Positions 24,674-37,368 of a stretch of 64,000 nucleotides of DNA are shown piece after piece. The number at the start of each line of letters is the position of its first letter. The first letter of the stretch is position 1. Where the stretch lies: assembly GCA_030063045.1 (NCBI GenBank), contig JAQSEB010000045.1, forward strand, positions 372,001 to 436,000. The letters run 5' to 3'. This DNA comes from Pratylenchus scribneri. Taxonomy: Eukaryota; Nematoda; Chromadorea; Rhabditida; Pratylenchidae. The notes beneath the pieces are model-generated. The model was not told the origin of the DNA, did not search any database, and was given only the letters and a program-made list of their open reading frames with translations. The translations under genes were made by a program, and so were the position numbers.

Positions 24674-26419
24674 TCATTGCCCCTCTTTCCAATTAGTATC
24701 AATCCAAATGGTTGTTTCTGTTTCCTGTTCCTCCAAATACAAATCATCAATTTTTGCAGTTATTTCGTCGCCATTTTTGTGTCGAATAATCAAACATTCT
24801 TCCACATTTGCTCCGAATTTGAATTCAAGAACTTCGCCAGTTTTTTCATTCTCAATTTTGAAATCCTCAAATTCTGCAATCGGTTCTTCATGATACAAAC
24901 TGTTATAAATCCAAATGGTAAATTTGGCCGGTTCAGTAGAATGAACAAATTCCTTAAATATAAGAATGTTAAAATTGAATGTAAATTTTGTTTAGTTTAT
25001 AAATGTATTAATAGAGCGCGGATTTATATTGTTGATAAATCCTGAAATATTGATGCAAATATTGATGAAAATTTTTAAAAAAGCTATAATTCATCAAAAT
25101 GATTTTTTCTACTCATTAAAATTTTTTAGGTTAATATAAAAATTTAATTTCATTTCCATAAATTGCAATTTTTGCATAGATATCCAAAATTTTGCGAAAA
25201 AATGATAAATTTAATTTCATCTTAAAATTTTTCAAAAATTGCCAACATATTTCAAAAAATTGCCAAATTTTTCTAAAAAGTGCAAAAATTTAAAAAATTG
25301 CTTTTTTTTTTCTTAAAAAAAATAAAATTTAAAATTTTTCATTAAATTTGTATTTTTTCACAAAAAATTAAGATTAATCATAAAATTTGCCCAATAGCAA
25401 ATACTTACCTCCTTGATAGAATCAATCAGCAAGTCCATTTTCACAATATGAGAAAGAGGAATTTCAGCATAAATTTCGAGCTTTTTCGGTTTGCCGTCTT
25501 TCCTCGGTGTAATCAACCATTTTAATTCCAGAGTCAAATCCAACACCATTTCAGTGGAAACACACACCCAAATTGATTGAAGGCCATCAATAAAGCCAGG
25601 ATGTTGTTTATTGAATTTGCTCAAATTGTAGAACTCATTTTCATAAATAGCAAGTTTGTTTGTTTTTGGAGCCAACATTTCTGTCATACGCCGAATTAAA
25701 CCATTTTTCGGATTGTTCTCATCATTTTCATCATATTTTATTTCGACCTCATTGAGTAATGGAAGAATTTTCTGCAAAAATTGCAATACATTCTCATCGA
25801 TAAACCTAAAATAAATTCAAATTATTCAAAATTATATTATTATAAAAAATATTACGAAAAATTTATTTGATTAAATCCAATGATGTATTCTGGTGGATTG
25901 CTGACCGCAATTGGGATTGAAAGCCAATCATCATCCTCGACATATTTCTCCAGAATTGTATGCCAATTTCCTTCGTCATCCTGCTTACGTGAAAATTCCA
26001 AACTTGAAACAATGTGCGGTTTCACTTTCCACCCATGCAAATTTGGCCACCAATATGGTTTAAATGGGATGTGGACGTGCACAACGGGGATTGGGCCAAT
26101 TCTTTTCGTTTAATCCAATCAATAGTTTGCTGCAACCAACCACCGAATTTAATCTTGCTGCTGTTTAAACAAAATGTATTAGTAAATTTAATTAGGATTT
26201 GTATACGTTTTCTTAGCCTTCTTATTTGGCGGACTTTCCATTTCATCGGATGCATTATCGTTCATTGAAGATGACTAAATTGATTAAATTAAATATTATT
26301 AAAATAAAAATTTAATTTAATAATACTTCCTTGTCCAATTCCACATTTGCATTTCCAGTTCCAACAATTTGTTCGGCACAATTTTCTTCCAACCCAATGT
26401 TTTGTTTGTTGTTATCCAT
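24674..26419 (-). CDS. Unrecognised protein, about 380 residues, one apparent frameshift
   Basis: Exons: 26419-26327, 26274-26207, 26160-25856, 25805-25409, 24952-24674 (TGA). Junction phases agree except inside exon 3, where the frame moves from FGGWLQQTIDWIKRK to IGPIPVVHVHIPFKPYWW near 26100; adding one A to a run of four would join them. The N-terminus (MDNNKQNIG) is polar with a PPNKKAKK basic patch around residue 48, a possible nuclear signal. Exon 4 encodes NVLQFLQKILPLLNEVEI..STEMVLDLTLELKWLI. Exon 5 encodes FVHSTEPAKFTIWIYNS, then acidic sequence, ending in TNWKEGQ. The STEP..F.IWIYNS stretch recalls a large family of F-box-annotated proteins in cyst nematodes, but this is memory and no F-box is visible. 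No signal peptide or membrane helix. Function unknown. Confidence 0.7.
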
Positions 26420-26636
26420 AATCAAGTTAATCGAATTTAGATTAAATGATAAATTAAATATCTAAAATTGATCGGTTCATTGATAAAATATTTATGTATT
26501 TTTTTAAATTATTTCATGAGATAAAATTTTTTTGAAATGGATGGAATTTTTATTTGATTCAATGGGCTTCTCATTCTCATTCTTATTCATTTATACATGG
26601 TACAATTGGAAATGGAATGTAGATTATATAAGTTTG

Positions 26637-26987
26637 GCCGACACTTGCGGACGAAACGGTTTGGTGACACAGTCGGTAAAATTGAAGTGGAATTGTTTAT
26701 GACATTTAATTAGGCATAAAATTAGCTACAAAATGTCATCAAAAGGTTTGTCTAATTTTGAATATTCACCGAGTAATGGCCAAAAATAGTCAAAATCGCA
26801 ATTTTAATTAAACCAACGGTTTTTTGGCCATAACTCGGTGAAAATTGAACAATGACCAAAACTTTTGATGTCATTATGTAGCTAATTTTATGCCTAATAA
26901 TATGCTATAAACAATTTCACTCCAGCTTTAACACCTTCAGCTCCAGACCGTTTCGCCCGCAAGTGTCGGGTACGCAAGTGTCGCAGT
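26637..26987. mobile_element. Hairpin MITE, family A copy 1
   Basis: Inverted ends GACACTTGCGGACGAAACGG and CCGTTTCGCCCGCAAGTGTC with long inner arms around CACCGAGTAATGGCC / GGCCATAACTCGGTG and AAAATTAGCTACAAAATG / CATTATGTAGCTAATTTT. The right end carries a second copy of CGCAAGTGTCG. It lies 220 bp upstream of the gene at 24674-26419. A relative is at 44232-44603. Confidence 0.8.
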
Positions 26988-29986
26988 TATGAGGAATTGC
27001 CATGGGAAATATTTTGCCGATTTTTATCAATCCACCCAATCATAACACAAAAGGGGATAATACTGAATCATAATATATTTTTAAAAGGATAAAATGGATT
27101 GTGAAAAATTTTGGGTAAATTGCAATAATATTTTTGCTTTTTGGGATAATATTTTAAACTAATTTCTTAATCTCCATAACAATCATGAATACTATTGTTT
27201 GCCAATTTAGGTTTGAAAAATAAAAATTAAAATCCCTTTTTACACTCTTATTATTGGAAGCGCGGATAAACGCGAATTAAACAAAAATTAAAATTTGTGT
27301 TTGAATTTTTCTTTATTAAACAGAAAATTCCAAGCCAAGTGATTGAATAATGAAAATCGGTGGATGACGGAAAAAAATGTTGGGACATAAAAATAAGGCC
27401 GAGTAGGGAATAATAGATGGAAAAATGACCCTGAGGGAAGGAAGATGGAAGGATGAGCACAATGGGGAAATGGAAATGTTAATGAAAAATTTGCCACGAA
27501 GTAAGGAAAATGTGTCGTTTTTAAATATACAATGGACGAGCCAAACCAGCCTCTGGGCATTTTTCCACAGAAAGGTGAAAAACAATTTTTGTCCTTTTAG
27601 AATAAATGAGAATAGGAAGGGTGAGGACTGAGGAGGCTGGCAAAAATAGGTAAGATGATTCATACATTAACATATTGACATTGGGTTAGGAATTAACCGA
27701 ATGGAATGCAAGGCAGCAAATGCGCAAAATGGTTGTAGGTAGGAAACTTATGCAGATGGGGAGTGGGGACTGGGGACTGGGGATGACGTCAAATAATGCG
27801 AATTGAATGGAATATAAAGGACAAAGGAAAAATATGATGTTTAGAAAAAGGTAAGGTTTGGCTTTGCCTGGCAGCAGAAGATTGGTGACAACAATAATGT
27901 TTGGATAGAATGTGGATGATTTTGTCAGCACTGAATAAATGTGGGAATTGGTAGATGCATAAAGGTTTTTAGAAGGAATTTTTGAATGACGAAATGGCTA
28001 AATTGGCCTTATTAGATTAAAATACGCTAAAGGGTAAAATTTATACAATATGGAAATAATTTATTGCTGGCTAAACTTTTACTTTTATTACCAAATAAAT
28101 TAAAATAAATTGGCATTTTAAATGGAATAAAGAAAATGACCATCATTTCATTGTGAAAATCTATTTAATTAGTTGTAATTGTAAGCAGCTGTTGTGAATG
28201 ACAATATTTACTATTTGGGCGACAATCCAGAATTGCAAATGCAAAGATTCAGAAATATGTCAATATTTTTAATTTTTTTTATTCAAACTTTAACAAACAA
28301 TTTTTCTGATTATACAATATTTAAAAACTATAAAAGAATTAATAATTTATTCCAAAACAATTTCAAATGGAATTCATTTGAAAATACGAATTATTTTTAT
28401 ATCTCAATAAAATAATTCAATTGAAATTAAACACGAACAATTTTCAATTTTTAATTTCGCCCATTCTTTGATCCAAATTAATGTTTCTGCTTCTCGGCGA
28501 AATTGCTTCTCAAAATGATCGATTTTTTTGTTTCTTTCTTTTTTTCATAGAACAATAAAATATTTACCTTTTTTTCTCGAATTTTAACCTAAAATTAAAA
28601 CTGTTTAACTTTTGCAAGTAACTAAATGTTTTTGAGTCAAGCATTTAAAAGTTTGGACATCATCTAGTGTATTTTAAACAAATTACTAAATTTGGCATCT
28701 GTCTATCATATTGCTACCATTTTATAATTAATTGATTTTTTATTGGTCGTGTAAATGTTTATTTTACTATTGATGAGATTTGTGCTTGACAAAAAATATT
28801 TTTGAAAAAGTGAACTTTGGTATTTTGGGGCAATTATACATGATTCAACGTGTTTTGATGAGCTGATTACGAATCTGTTATCGGTTTTGCATAACTTATT
28901 AAATAAAAAAATATGGGCTGTAAATTTTTTTTCAATTTTTATTTTGTTATTCCTTTCATTTTTATCCATCGAGGATTTAATTGATTTTTAATAATCGATA
29001 ATAGATTTTAACTGTTTAACCCATTTGATGATTGAAATTTAAATCTTTATGGTTTACAGAATTTTTTAAAAATTGTATATAAAAAGACGTATTTTAATCC
29101 GCATCGAATCAAGGTTATTAGAATATTCCACCCGACTTGTTCCCACTAAAATATCCATTTGAATGGATTGTTTTGGTACGGAAATTTTGCCAAATGAAAT
29201 GAATAATATTTCGAATTTTGTCGATGAATTTAGGCTCATTTTTTTTTAGGATTTTATTAAAAATTTGATGCATCTGCGTTCTATGGTTTGGAATTTTGAT
29301 AAAAAATTTTTTAATGATTTTCCTGTAGATGTTTTGGCCAAAAAAATAAAATAGCGCAGAAGCTTTTTTGGTTTTGAATTGTCGTTCTAATTTTCAGAGA
29401 ATTGCAATTAAAAATAAAATAATTAAAATTTGATTAAAAGTATTCATTTAAATTAGTTTCTAAAAACCAGAATTTTTATGATAGCACAACAATTGTTTTA
29501 GAATATTTTCAAAATTTTGAGCAAAATTATAGAAGGCAAATTCAGATAATTCATTTCTTCTTGTGGGAAAAAATAAGAAGCTATGATGAATATGGACCGG
29601 AGAAATTTGGATAAAATTTTTGAAAAAGATTCTAATTAATAAGCTGATGATTTACAAAACGATTGTCACTGGTTGAGAAGGGTAGCAGCAGAGGTCGATG
29701 AATATGTTTTTTTTCTGTTTAGACAAATAAATGTTTTTTATTTCTCCTCCTCAAAATTTATTCCAAAAATGATGTTTGTGGCAACAAAAATATGCAATGG
29801 GCAAAATGGCGAAAAACACACATAAAAATTAATAATTGATTGGCTATTTGTCTATATAATAGGGAAAATTATTTTGGCAAGGCACACACAAAATAATGTT
29901 TTCTTGAATTTTAAAAAATGGCTCATTTCCTCCTCTTCTTTGATGCTACCGCCCTCCTCCTTTCATTCTTCTTCCATTTGTTCCAT
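26988..29986. other. Spacer with a dispersed repeat, no gene seen
   Basis: 27.3-27.95 kb is richer in G/A on the plus strand and open in several frames on both strands, with no splice structure or recognisable protein. 28.0-28.9 kb is plain AT-rich sequence. 28990-29390 is a copy of the 0.4 kb dispersed repeat. 29700-29890 is the presumed 3' UTR of the unc-87-like gene, with GAAATAAA (minus) at about 29737-29744 as a possible poly(A) signal. Confidence 0.5.
28990..29390. repeat. Dispersed repeat, copy 2 of 3
   Basis: Same core as the copies at 22620-23020 and 36220-36530, with the palindromic ATCCATTTGAATGGAT at about 29153-29168. It lies just beyond the 3' end of the unc-87-like gene. Confidence 0.8.
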
Positions 29987-32900
29987 TCACCACATTCTGC
30001 GCACATATTCCCCTTTAACATCACGGGGTGTGCCAAATGACAACATTCCTTGCTGCAAATTTAAGTTTAATTTATTTTATTTAATTTTTTAACTATATAT
30101 AAATTAATTTTAAATTAAAAAGATGAATTAAATTATATTAAAATATTGTTATGGTCTTTGATGATGAATTTATTTTATATGACTTTTTATAATAGTAAAA
30201 ATCAAACTTATAAAAAATTTCAATTGTAAAATTAATTAATTTATTTAAAATTTCTATGTGCAAATAATAAAAGCGAAAAATTTACGATATCACTAATAAA
30301 AATCAATGAGTATTCCTAATAAAATTAAAATTCGTTTAATTTTTATTATTATTTATTCCTTTTAAATATTGTAGAATTTTGACAAATCGTCACCATTTTT
30401 TATTAATTAAAAATTATTTAAAAAATTAAATTTCATTTAGGAAAATATTTTTTATTGATACAATAAATTTTTAAATCTCATAAAAATTGTTTCATTTTCC
30501 TATTATTAAATATTTTCTGATGGATTCAAAACTTAAAATGGTTTGTTGACTCTTAAATTTAAAAAAAAAAATAAAATTAAAAAATTAATTTTTTGTATTT
30601 GACCTGATTAGCAAAATCAGTCTCTTGGCCTGACCAGAATGGCACTTCAGGTCTTCGGGAAATGTCCGGTGGCAAATCTTCGTGCGAATCATCAACATAT
30701 CTTTTTGGGGATTGGGATGTGGGAATTTGGTAAAATTTTTGATTTAATAAAATTCATTAATTTTAATTAATCATTCTAGAAAATTTTATGAAATAATGGA
30801 GGAAATAATTTTAATTTCTTTTTAATTTTGTTCGAATTCTTAGTTTCTATTTTAAAAACCCCAAATTTTTCATTTTAATATTAAATTTTACTCAAAAATT
30901 TCTTACGGGGTGTAAGTTCGTCGGGGCATACCAAAGGCAGTTTTGCCCGCTTGTGAGTCCAAGAAATTGATACCCTAAAATTGGTGGAAATGTGAAAATT
31001 ATATAAAAAATTATTTATTAAAAAAATTTATTAGAATAATTTTTAATATTTATTTTTAAAAATATTTATAAAATACCATTTGATAGGGAATCATGCCCTG
31101 GGAACGTTGATCTTGATTTTGCAATTGTTGCAGCTAGAAACGGGTAAAATTAATAAAAAAATTATTTTTTGGTACCGTATTGTTTCGGAAAGCACCAAAT
31201 CCAGTCATTCCTTGTTGGCTGGCACCTGTGGAAAAGAATTTTTATCAAGAAAAATTTTAAATAGGCAATCAGAAAATAATGGTATTAAAATAATATTTAT
31301 ATATAATTTCCGCAATTATTTTATTTTTTAGGAATGGGTATAATTCAGTTTTTTCGAAAAATTTTCCTCTTTTATTTAATTTTTTTTATTATTTTAAGGA
31401 TCTCATTATTAAAATTTAGAAAACATACCTTTTTGGGCAATGGGTTGATAAGTTAATTTTAAAAATTTAACTAATTTTAATCAAAAATTTTACAAAACTA
31501 GTAATATACTTACATTATTTTTTAATTTTATTTAAATTTTTTTTGAATGGGGCAAAAATTAGTCCCTTTCATCAAAGAAATATATTTCACTTTTAATAAA
31601 AATTATTATAAATTATTTTATGCGTTTCATTTTTTATATATCGAAATTTTTTTTCACTTAGTTCATTTCAGAAAATGAATAAATTTCCTCTTTTATAAAA
31701 ATTTTTTTATTAATGATTCTATGAGTTTCATTAAATTTTTAATTGATCGAAATTTTCTTTATTGATTCTGTGACTAAAATATTTAAATTATTTAAAAAAT
31801 AATTTAAAAATTTATTGAAACTATTTATAAAAATATAAAAATAATTTTAGTCAAATTATTCACGGATCAGAAAAAAGACAAAATGTTCAAATATAAAAAT
31901 GAAAATTTTAAATTATTTAAAAAATTTTTCAACCCATAAAATATTTTGGCAATCTAATCCGGATTCCTAAATTTTTTTATTTTAATTCTTCAAAAATTGG
32001 TTTCTGGGTAGCTTTTAAAGGGTATAGATCATGAATCTGACATCCATTTTGTCATATCTTACCATCTTGGTAAGATAATGCCGACTTTTTCTAAGAAAAT
32101 GCCAAGGGGGACCAAAGCCAATTTATAAAATATTTTTAATATAGGCATATTATAGCTCAATCGACGCGGCTCGGCGAGCTGAATCTAATGGTACCATTTT
32201 TGTTATGTAATATTGCAATATAGGCAAGTTATGACCAAAAGAAAAATTTATCTTGTTATTGTATTTAGACCTCTAACTTGATCGAAACGAAATATTGCGA
32301 GATAAAAATGGTACTATTCGATTTACTTCGCTGAACTGCGTCGATTGAGCTATTAAATGCCTATATAAAAATTTTTAGAAAATTGTTCTTGGTCCCCCCT
32401 TTGCTTTTTCCTGGTAAAAGTTGGCATTATCTTACCAAGATGGTAAGATATGACAAAATAGATGTCAGATTCGTGATCTACACTCTAAATTACCCTAAAA
32501 ACCCCATTTTTGAAGAATTTAAATAAAAAAATTTGAGGGATCCGGATTCTTTATGATTGGCAATATTTTAATGAAACTATTTATAAAATAAATCAAAATT
32601 ATTCTAATCAAATTATTCACAAGTAAGAATAAGAATATAAGACAGAAAAAAGCTCAAAATTTAAAAAAAAGAAAATTAAATAAATTTTTTGTAATAGAAT
32701 TAAACATGCTTACCTTCTTTCCATCCGGATGTTTGTCGAGAAATAGTCGACTCATCATGGGGCATTTCCCCGCGCACTTCATCCTTGTATTTGGTTATCT
32801 CGCGACGGGGCATTCCAAAGCCTAAAAATTTTTTTATAATTTATTTTATTGGATAAATTTTAAAAAAATTCAAAAAATTTTTTTGAAATAAATTAAAAGT

Positions 32901-35900
32901 GAAAAAATTACCAGTCATGCCAGATTGGCTAGCAAATCGATTTGTGCCCATTTGAAGATGAATGAAGCCTTGACTTTCACGGTCTTGGTCAGCCGTTTTA
33001 CGGACTAAACAGAATAATTGAAATAAAAAATGATTAAATTTTATGTGCAAATTTACCGTCAATAATTCGGGGCATTCCCATGCCGGTCATTCCTGCTTGT
33101 GAGGCCAATTTATTGGTACCGGATTGAAGTGGCACAATTCCTGAAATTTATTTTTTAAATTATTACAAAAAAAATTGGGTGGAAAATTTAATAATTAAAA
33201 ATATATTAACTTTTCCTCAAAAAATTAATTATTTTTTAATCCCACAAAATAATTTAACTAATTTTAAAATGAATAATTTTCTTTTTCAAATGATACGATA
33301 AGAATGTCAACATTTTTATTTGGATCGGAAAAAATAAATTTCTTATTAAAAATTATATAATTTGAAAAGAGAACTTGTTATTTTAATTTAATATTTAATT
33401 ATCCAAATTTTTTAGCTAATAAAAAATGTCCAACATTTTGGGAAAAAAAAGTAGAATTTTTTCTTATTTAATTAATAAATTTTTAAACTCATAAATTAAT
33501 TTCAATTTATTTTCAATAAAATGTCTTCTTTTATTAGAGAAATATTGATATTTCCTCTATTAATTTGGCTAGAGAAAAAAAACAAAATTAAAATAAAATT
33601 TAATTATAAAAATTTTAAACGTACCATCTGTGAGTCGTGCCTTATCCTCGGGCACTTCACTGGCACCGCCCGTCCCCATTGGCCGATAGTTCACATCACG
33701 GGGTGTTCCCATGCCGGTCATGCCCTTTTGTGAGGCAAATTTGTTTGTGCCCGATTGAAGCCAAGTTGAGCCTTTCAATGAGGCAATTTTCGCCTCATCG
33801 GTGATTTCCGCCAAATTGTCCGATTTGACGCGCGATTCCTTCACCACATCACGAGGAGCACCAAATCCTATAAAAAGAAGAGGAGTTAGATATTTGTTTT
33901 TTTATTAAAATTTATTTACTAAAATTAAATATTCATAAAATAATAAAAAAAAATTTACAAAAAATTAAAAATTTTTTAATGAAACACATTAAATTTTTAT
34001 TTAATGATTTTATAAAATTCTAAAAAATTATTCATTTTAATAATTGAGGACCACGTCATGATACGAACGTTAAATAAATTATATTCAAAAAAAAATTAAT
34101 TATAATTATTAATTAACAATTTTACCGGTCATTCCCCGCTGGGATGCATATTTGTTTGTGCCAGCTTGGATTGGGATTATGCCCTCGGAACGCATCAGCT
34201 TGCTAAATTTATTCAATTTCATTAAATTAATATAATAATTTCTTTTTTTAAAATATTTTTTTCCAATAAAATATGTCAATGAAAAATCCGGTCAAAATGG
34301 GAAAAATTAAATTTATATAAAATTTGCTGAAAAATTAAGGACAATCGTTGAAAATCACTCAAATATAATCTATTCTAATCAGGAAAATATATTTTACTTT
34401 TTTATTTTATTTTTCTATAAATTAAAAATATCTGTATGAAATTGGGTGAAATTCACGTTTGCTTTATTTATTTTTTTTTAACTTTTTTGAGACTCATAAA
34501 TTTTTCCCTTTCATTTAATAATATAATATTAACATTTCGAGAAAAGTTTTTTTTGCCGAAAGATTTGGGTTCTTTTGCCGAGAGATTGGGTTCTTTTGCC
34601 GAAAGATCAGTTTTTTGGGCATAACTTTTTTTGTGCTTGATCCCAGACCCCCAAACCATTTAGCAATTTTATAGAGCTCATCGAGACGCGTCGAGTGATG
34701 TATAATTTGTCGAGATTTGGCCAAAATTCAAAGTATTAAACCGTTTAAACCATATTTTGGTTTTTGGTTTATAACTCTTTTAGTTTTGAACCAAACTTCA
34801 ACAAACTATACATCACTCGACGCGTCTCGATGAGCTCTATAAAATTGCTAAATGGTTTGGGGGTCTGGGATCAAGCACAAAAAAGTTATGCCCAAAAAAC
34901 TGATCTTTCGGCAAAAGAACCCAATCTCTCGGCAAAAGAACCCAATCTCTCGGCAAAAGAACCCAATCTCTCGGCAAAAGAACCCAAATCTTTCGGCAAA
35001 AAAAACCCCACCCTTAACATTTCTACAAATATTTAAAAAATAACGCATCAAAGGCAATCATTTAAAGAAAAAAAAATTAAAACAAAATAAATATCAAATT
35101 TTATCGCTTAATTAACCAAATAAAACTTACGCTTTGTCATGGCGACTCGGCTTTCCGCCCGAATAAATTTGTTGCTTCCTCAGTGCCGAGACAGAAATGT
35201 TTCGCTCTTGATAGGATTTTCCGGGTTCCCCGCTGGCCACCGCTGATGGACTTTTTGGCTCGGCGGCGGATGCCGGCGCCGCCAAGCTGTTTTCATTGTT
35301 TTCCTCTCCTTCTGGTACAACTGGCTCCTCCAATTTTTTGGGCTTTTCCACTTTTGGCTTTTCTTCCATTGATTGACGTGGTGTTTTCACCTTCAATTTT
35401 TTCGAATTTATATTATAATAAATAAATTTAAAAATTTATCAAAGATTTCCTTTTGAAGTTCTTTTTAATTTTTTTTTCTATTTTTTAAACCTTATAAAAT
35501 AAATTAATTATTTTTCCTTTAATTTTCTCTGGAATTATAGCTGATAAAATTTGGTCGTGATCGAAAATTAACAAAAAATAAATAATTATAGATGAATTCC
35601 AATTTCTTTTAATAAGATATTTTTTTCTATTTTTTTTCAAAAATTTTCTTATTTTTTTAAAAATTATCAAACCCATAAATATTTCTACATTTGAATTCAT
35701 TAAAAAAGTACTTTATTTTTAAATTTAACAAAAACGGGAACACAACGAAAGAACTCATATAATAAATAATTTAAATAAAAAATATTATTTGGACCTTTCG
35801 TTTGCCAACGGGTGATCCATCCTTTTTAGGTGAGCCTTCCTTCTTTGCAGGAGAGCCTCCACGTTTTGGTGAACCTTCCTTTTTGGCCGGTGAGCCGCCA

Positions 35901-37311
35901 CGCTTTGGAGAGGCCTCCTTTTTCTGAAAAAAAATGATAAAATATTTTAATTCATTTTTAAATTTTTTATTTTTATAAAATTTTTTATTTTAATTTTGTG
36001 TCTGGCTCTGGCGCCATTTATAAAATTACTATTAGCTCATTGATTAATTCCTTAAATGAAAATAAATTTATAAAAATTTATGGGTTACAAATAAATTTTC
36101 ATTTTTTAAAAATTAATTTTTGTAATTTTTTCACGATTTTAATTTCATTTAAACTAATTGATAAATAATTAAATAAAAATACGGGCTGAAAATTTTTTTT
36201 AATTTTTGAATTTTATCCATTAAGAAATTAAAATAAAAAACGTATTTTAATTCCGGTCGAATCAAGGTTAAAATATTCTATTCGACTCGTTCCAATTAAA
36301 ATATCCATTTGAATGGACTGTTTTGGTGCAATTATTTTGCCAAAGGAAATGAATAAAATTTCGAATTTTGTCGATGAATTTAGGCTCATTTTTGATATAA
36401 ATTTTATGCATCTGTGTTCTAACACTTGGAGTGGCGCTAAAATTTTAATGCCTTTTCCCCAGATGTTTTGGCCAACAAAAAAATACCCAAGAGCACAGAT
36501 GTATGATTTTGTTTGGGTTTAATTTGTGCTTTTTTAAATTTTGATAGCCAATTTTCAGAGAAATGCAACTATAAATAAAATAATTAAGAATTGATTAAAT
36601 TGCTTGGATTATTCTGAATTTTATTTTTGCAGACTAAAAAAAATGTTTTCTAATATTTTTATAAATAAAATTATTTTATTATCATAAAGACAAAAAATTT
36701 TTGAGTTGAGTAAAAAAATCTATTTCTTGTTAAAATTTATTTAAAATAATAATAATTATGCACCCTTAAAACTAAATTTATTTAGAAAAAGAATTAATGT
36801 AACAAGGGAATTCATATTTTTTGTTTAAAAAATTAAACTCATAAAATATTTGTTGGACTTTTCTTTTTAATAATCCGAGAATTAATCCGAGAATGTTAAA
36901 ATGTTTAAATATGGCTGGTTAATTTTATCAAAAATTATCAAATTAAAAAAGAAATAAAAAAGAAAACAAATTAAATTTAAAAAATTGTCAAATTGTAGGA
37001 AAGCTTGCAGAGTTTGCAGAGTTTTGTAATTTTTTGTTGAGTGCAAAAATAAAAGATTAAAAAATTAAACCCATAAAACATTTCGAATTATTTTTCTTTT
37101 TAAAAAATTAAAAAATTCAGTTAATTAAAAATAATATTCACGATGGAGAAAATTCAAAAATTAATTAAATTTAAAAATATTAAAATAAAAATTATTTCAT
37201 TATGTAAAAACCAACCCCAGCCGCCGGTGGTGCCTCCGGCTCGTCCTCTTCCTCGTCCACATATTCATATTCGTATTCCTCGTCGTCAAATTCGCTGCCT
37301 TCTTCCGCCAT
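29987..37311 (-). CDS. unc-87: UNC-87-like calponin-repeat protein (actin filament stabiliser)
   Basis: Fourteen exons with matching phases: 37311-37216, 35923-35795, 35390-35131, 34202-34126, 33867-33625, 33140-33057, 33004-32912, 32821-32714, 31470-31429, 31225-31176, 31133-31077, 30974-30907, 30700-30604, 30052-29987 (TGA); 489 residues. The N-terminus is acidic (GSEFDDEEYEYEYVDEEED), followed by lysine-rich KEGSPKRGGSPA repeats from exon 2 and a proline/glutamate linker. Seven calponin-like (CLIK) repeats follow, e.g. AGTNKYASQRGMTGFGAPRD, SGTNKFASQKGMTGMGTPRD, MGTNRFASQSGMTGFGMPRR, and a final QQGMLSFGTPRD. Seven repeats is the number in C. elegans UNC-87, which binds and bundles actin in body-wall muscle. 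Least certain are exon 9 (42 nt; its acceptor and its VKFLKLTYQPIAQKG product are atypical) and the AAAAAG acceptor of exon 13. Exon 2 uses a GTCCAA donor. Two MITEs lie in introns. Confidence 0.92.
31959..32545. mobile_element. Hairpin MITE in unc-87-like intron 8
   Basis: Inverted ends CCGGATTCCTAAATTTTTTT and AAAAAAATTTGAGGGATCCGG extend over about 45 bp including TTCTTCAAAAATTGG. Inner arms GACATCCATTTTGTCATATC / GATATGACAAAATAGATGTC and CATCTTGGTAAGATAATGCC pair as well, so most of the 587 bp folds on itself. TTGGCAAT occurs on both sides a few bases outside the inverted ends and may be the target duplication. Confidence 0.8.
34539..35013. mobile_element. Mutator-like MITE with iterated termini in unc-87-like intron 3
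   Basis: Flanked by exact 10 bp copies of TTAACATTTC (34529-34538 and 35014-35023). Arms are inverted over about 200 bp. The outer part of each arm is a direct tandem array of the unit GGGTTCTTTTGCCGAGAGATT, with three units at the left and five at the right. Inner arms include TACATCACTCGACGCGTCTC and GACCCCCAAACCATTTAGC. Confidence 0.88.
36220..36530. repeat. Dispersed repeat, copy 3 of 3, in unc-87-like intron 1
   Basis: Core TCGAATCAAGGTTAAAATAT..TCGACTCGTTCC..AATATCCATTTGAATGGACT..TTTCGAATTTTGTCGATGAA, about 85% alike by eye to the copies at 22.7 and 29.1 kb. It is the parental position for the copy at 22.7 kb. Confidence 0.8.
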
Positions 37312-37356
37312 TTATTATTTTTTGGGCTTTGAGAGCGCAACAATTGGTTCTATACC

Positions 37357-37368
37357 TCTGAAAAAATA
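37357..37368 (-). promoter_or_regulatory. 3' splice acceptor 46 nt upstream of the unc-87-like start codon
   Basis: Minus strand TTATTTTTTCAG|AGGTATAG, a consensus nematode acceptor (exon begins at 37357), with no coding sequence upstream. It may receive a spliced leader or end a 5' UTR intron. A run of 11 G lies further upstream at 37870-37880. Confidence 0.5.

Noticed and set aside
27251..27931. Several overlapping frames on both strands
   Set aside because: No splice sites, no domain, both strands equally open; likely purine-rich noncoding sequence.
34764..35057. Frames with repeated LSAKEPN or RQKNPIS
   Set aside because: They translate the iterated termini of a MITE, on both strands.
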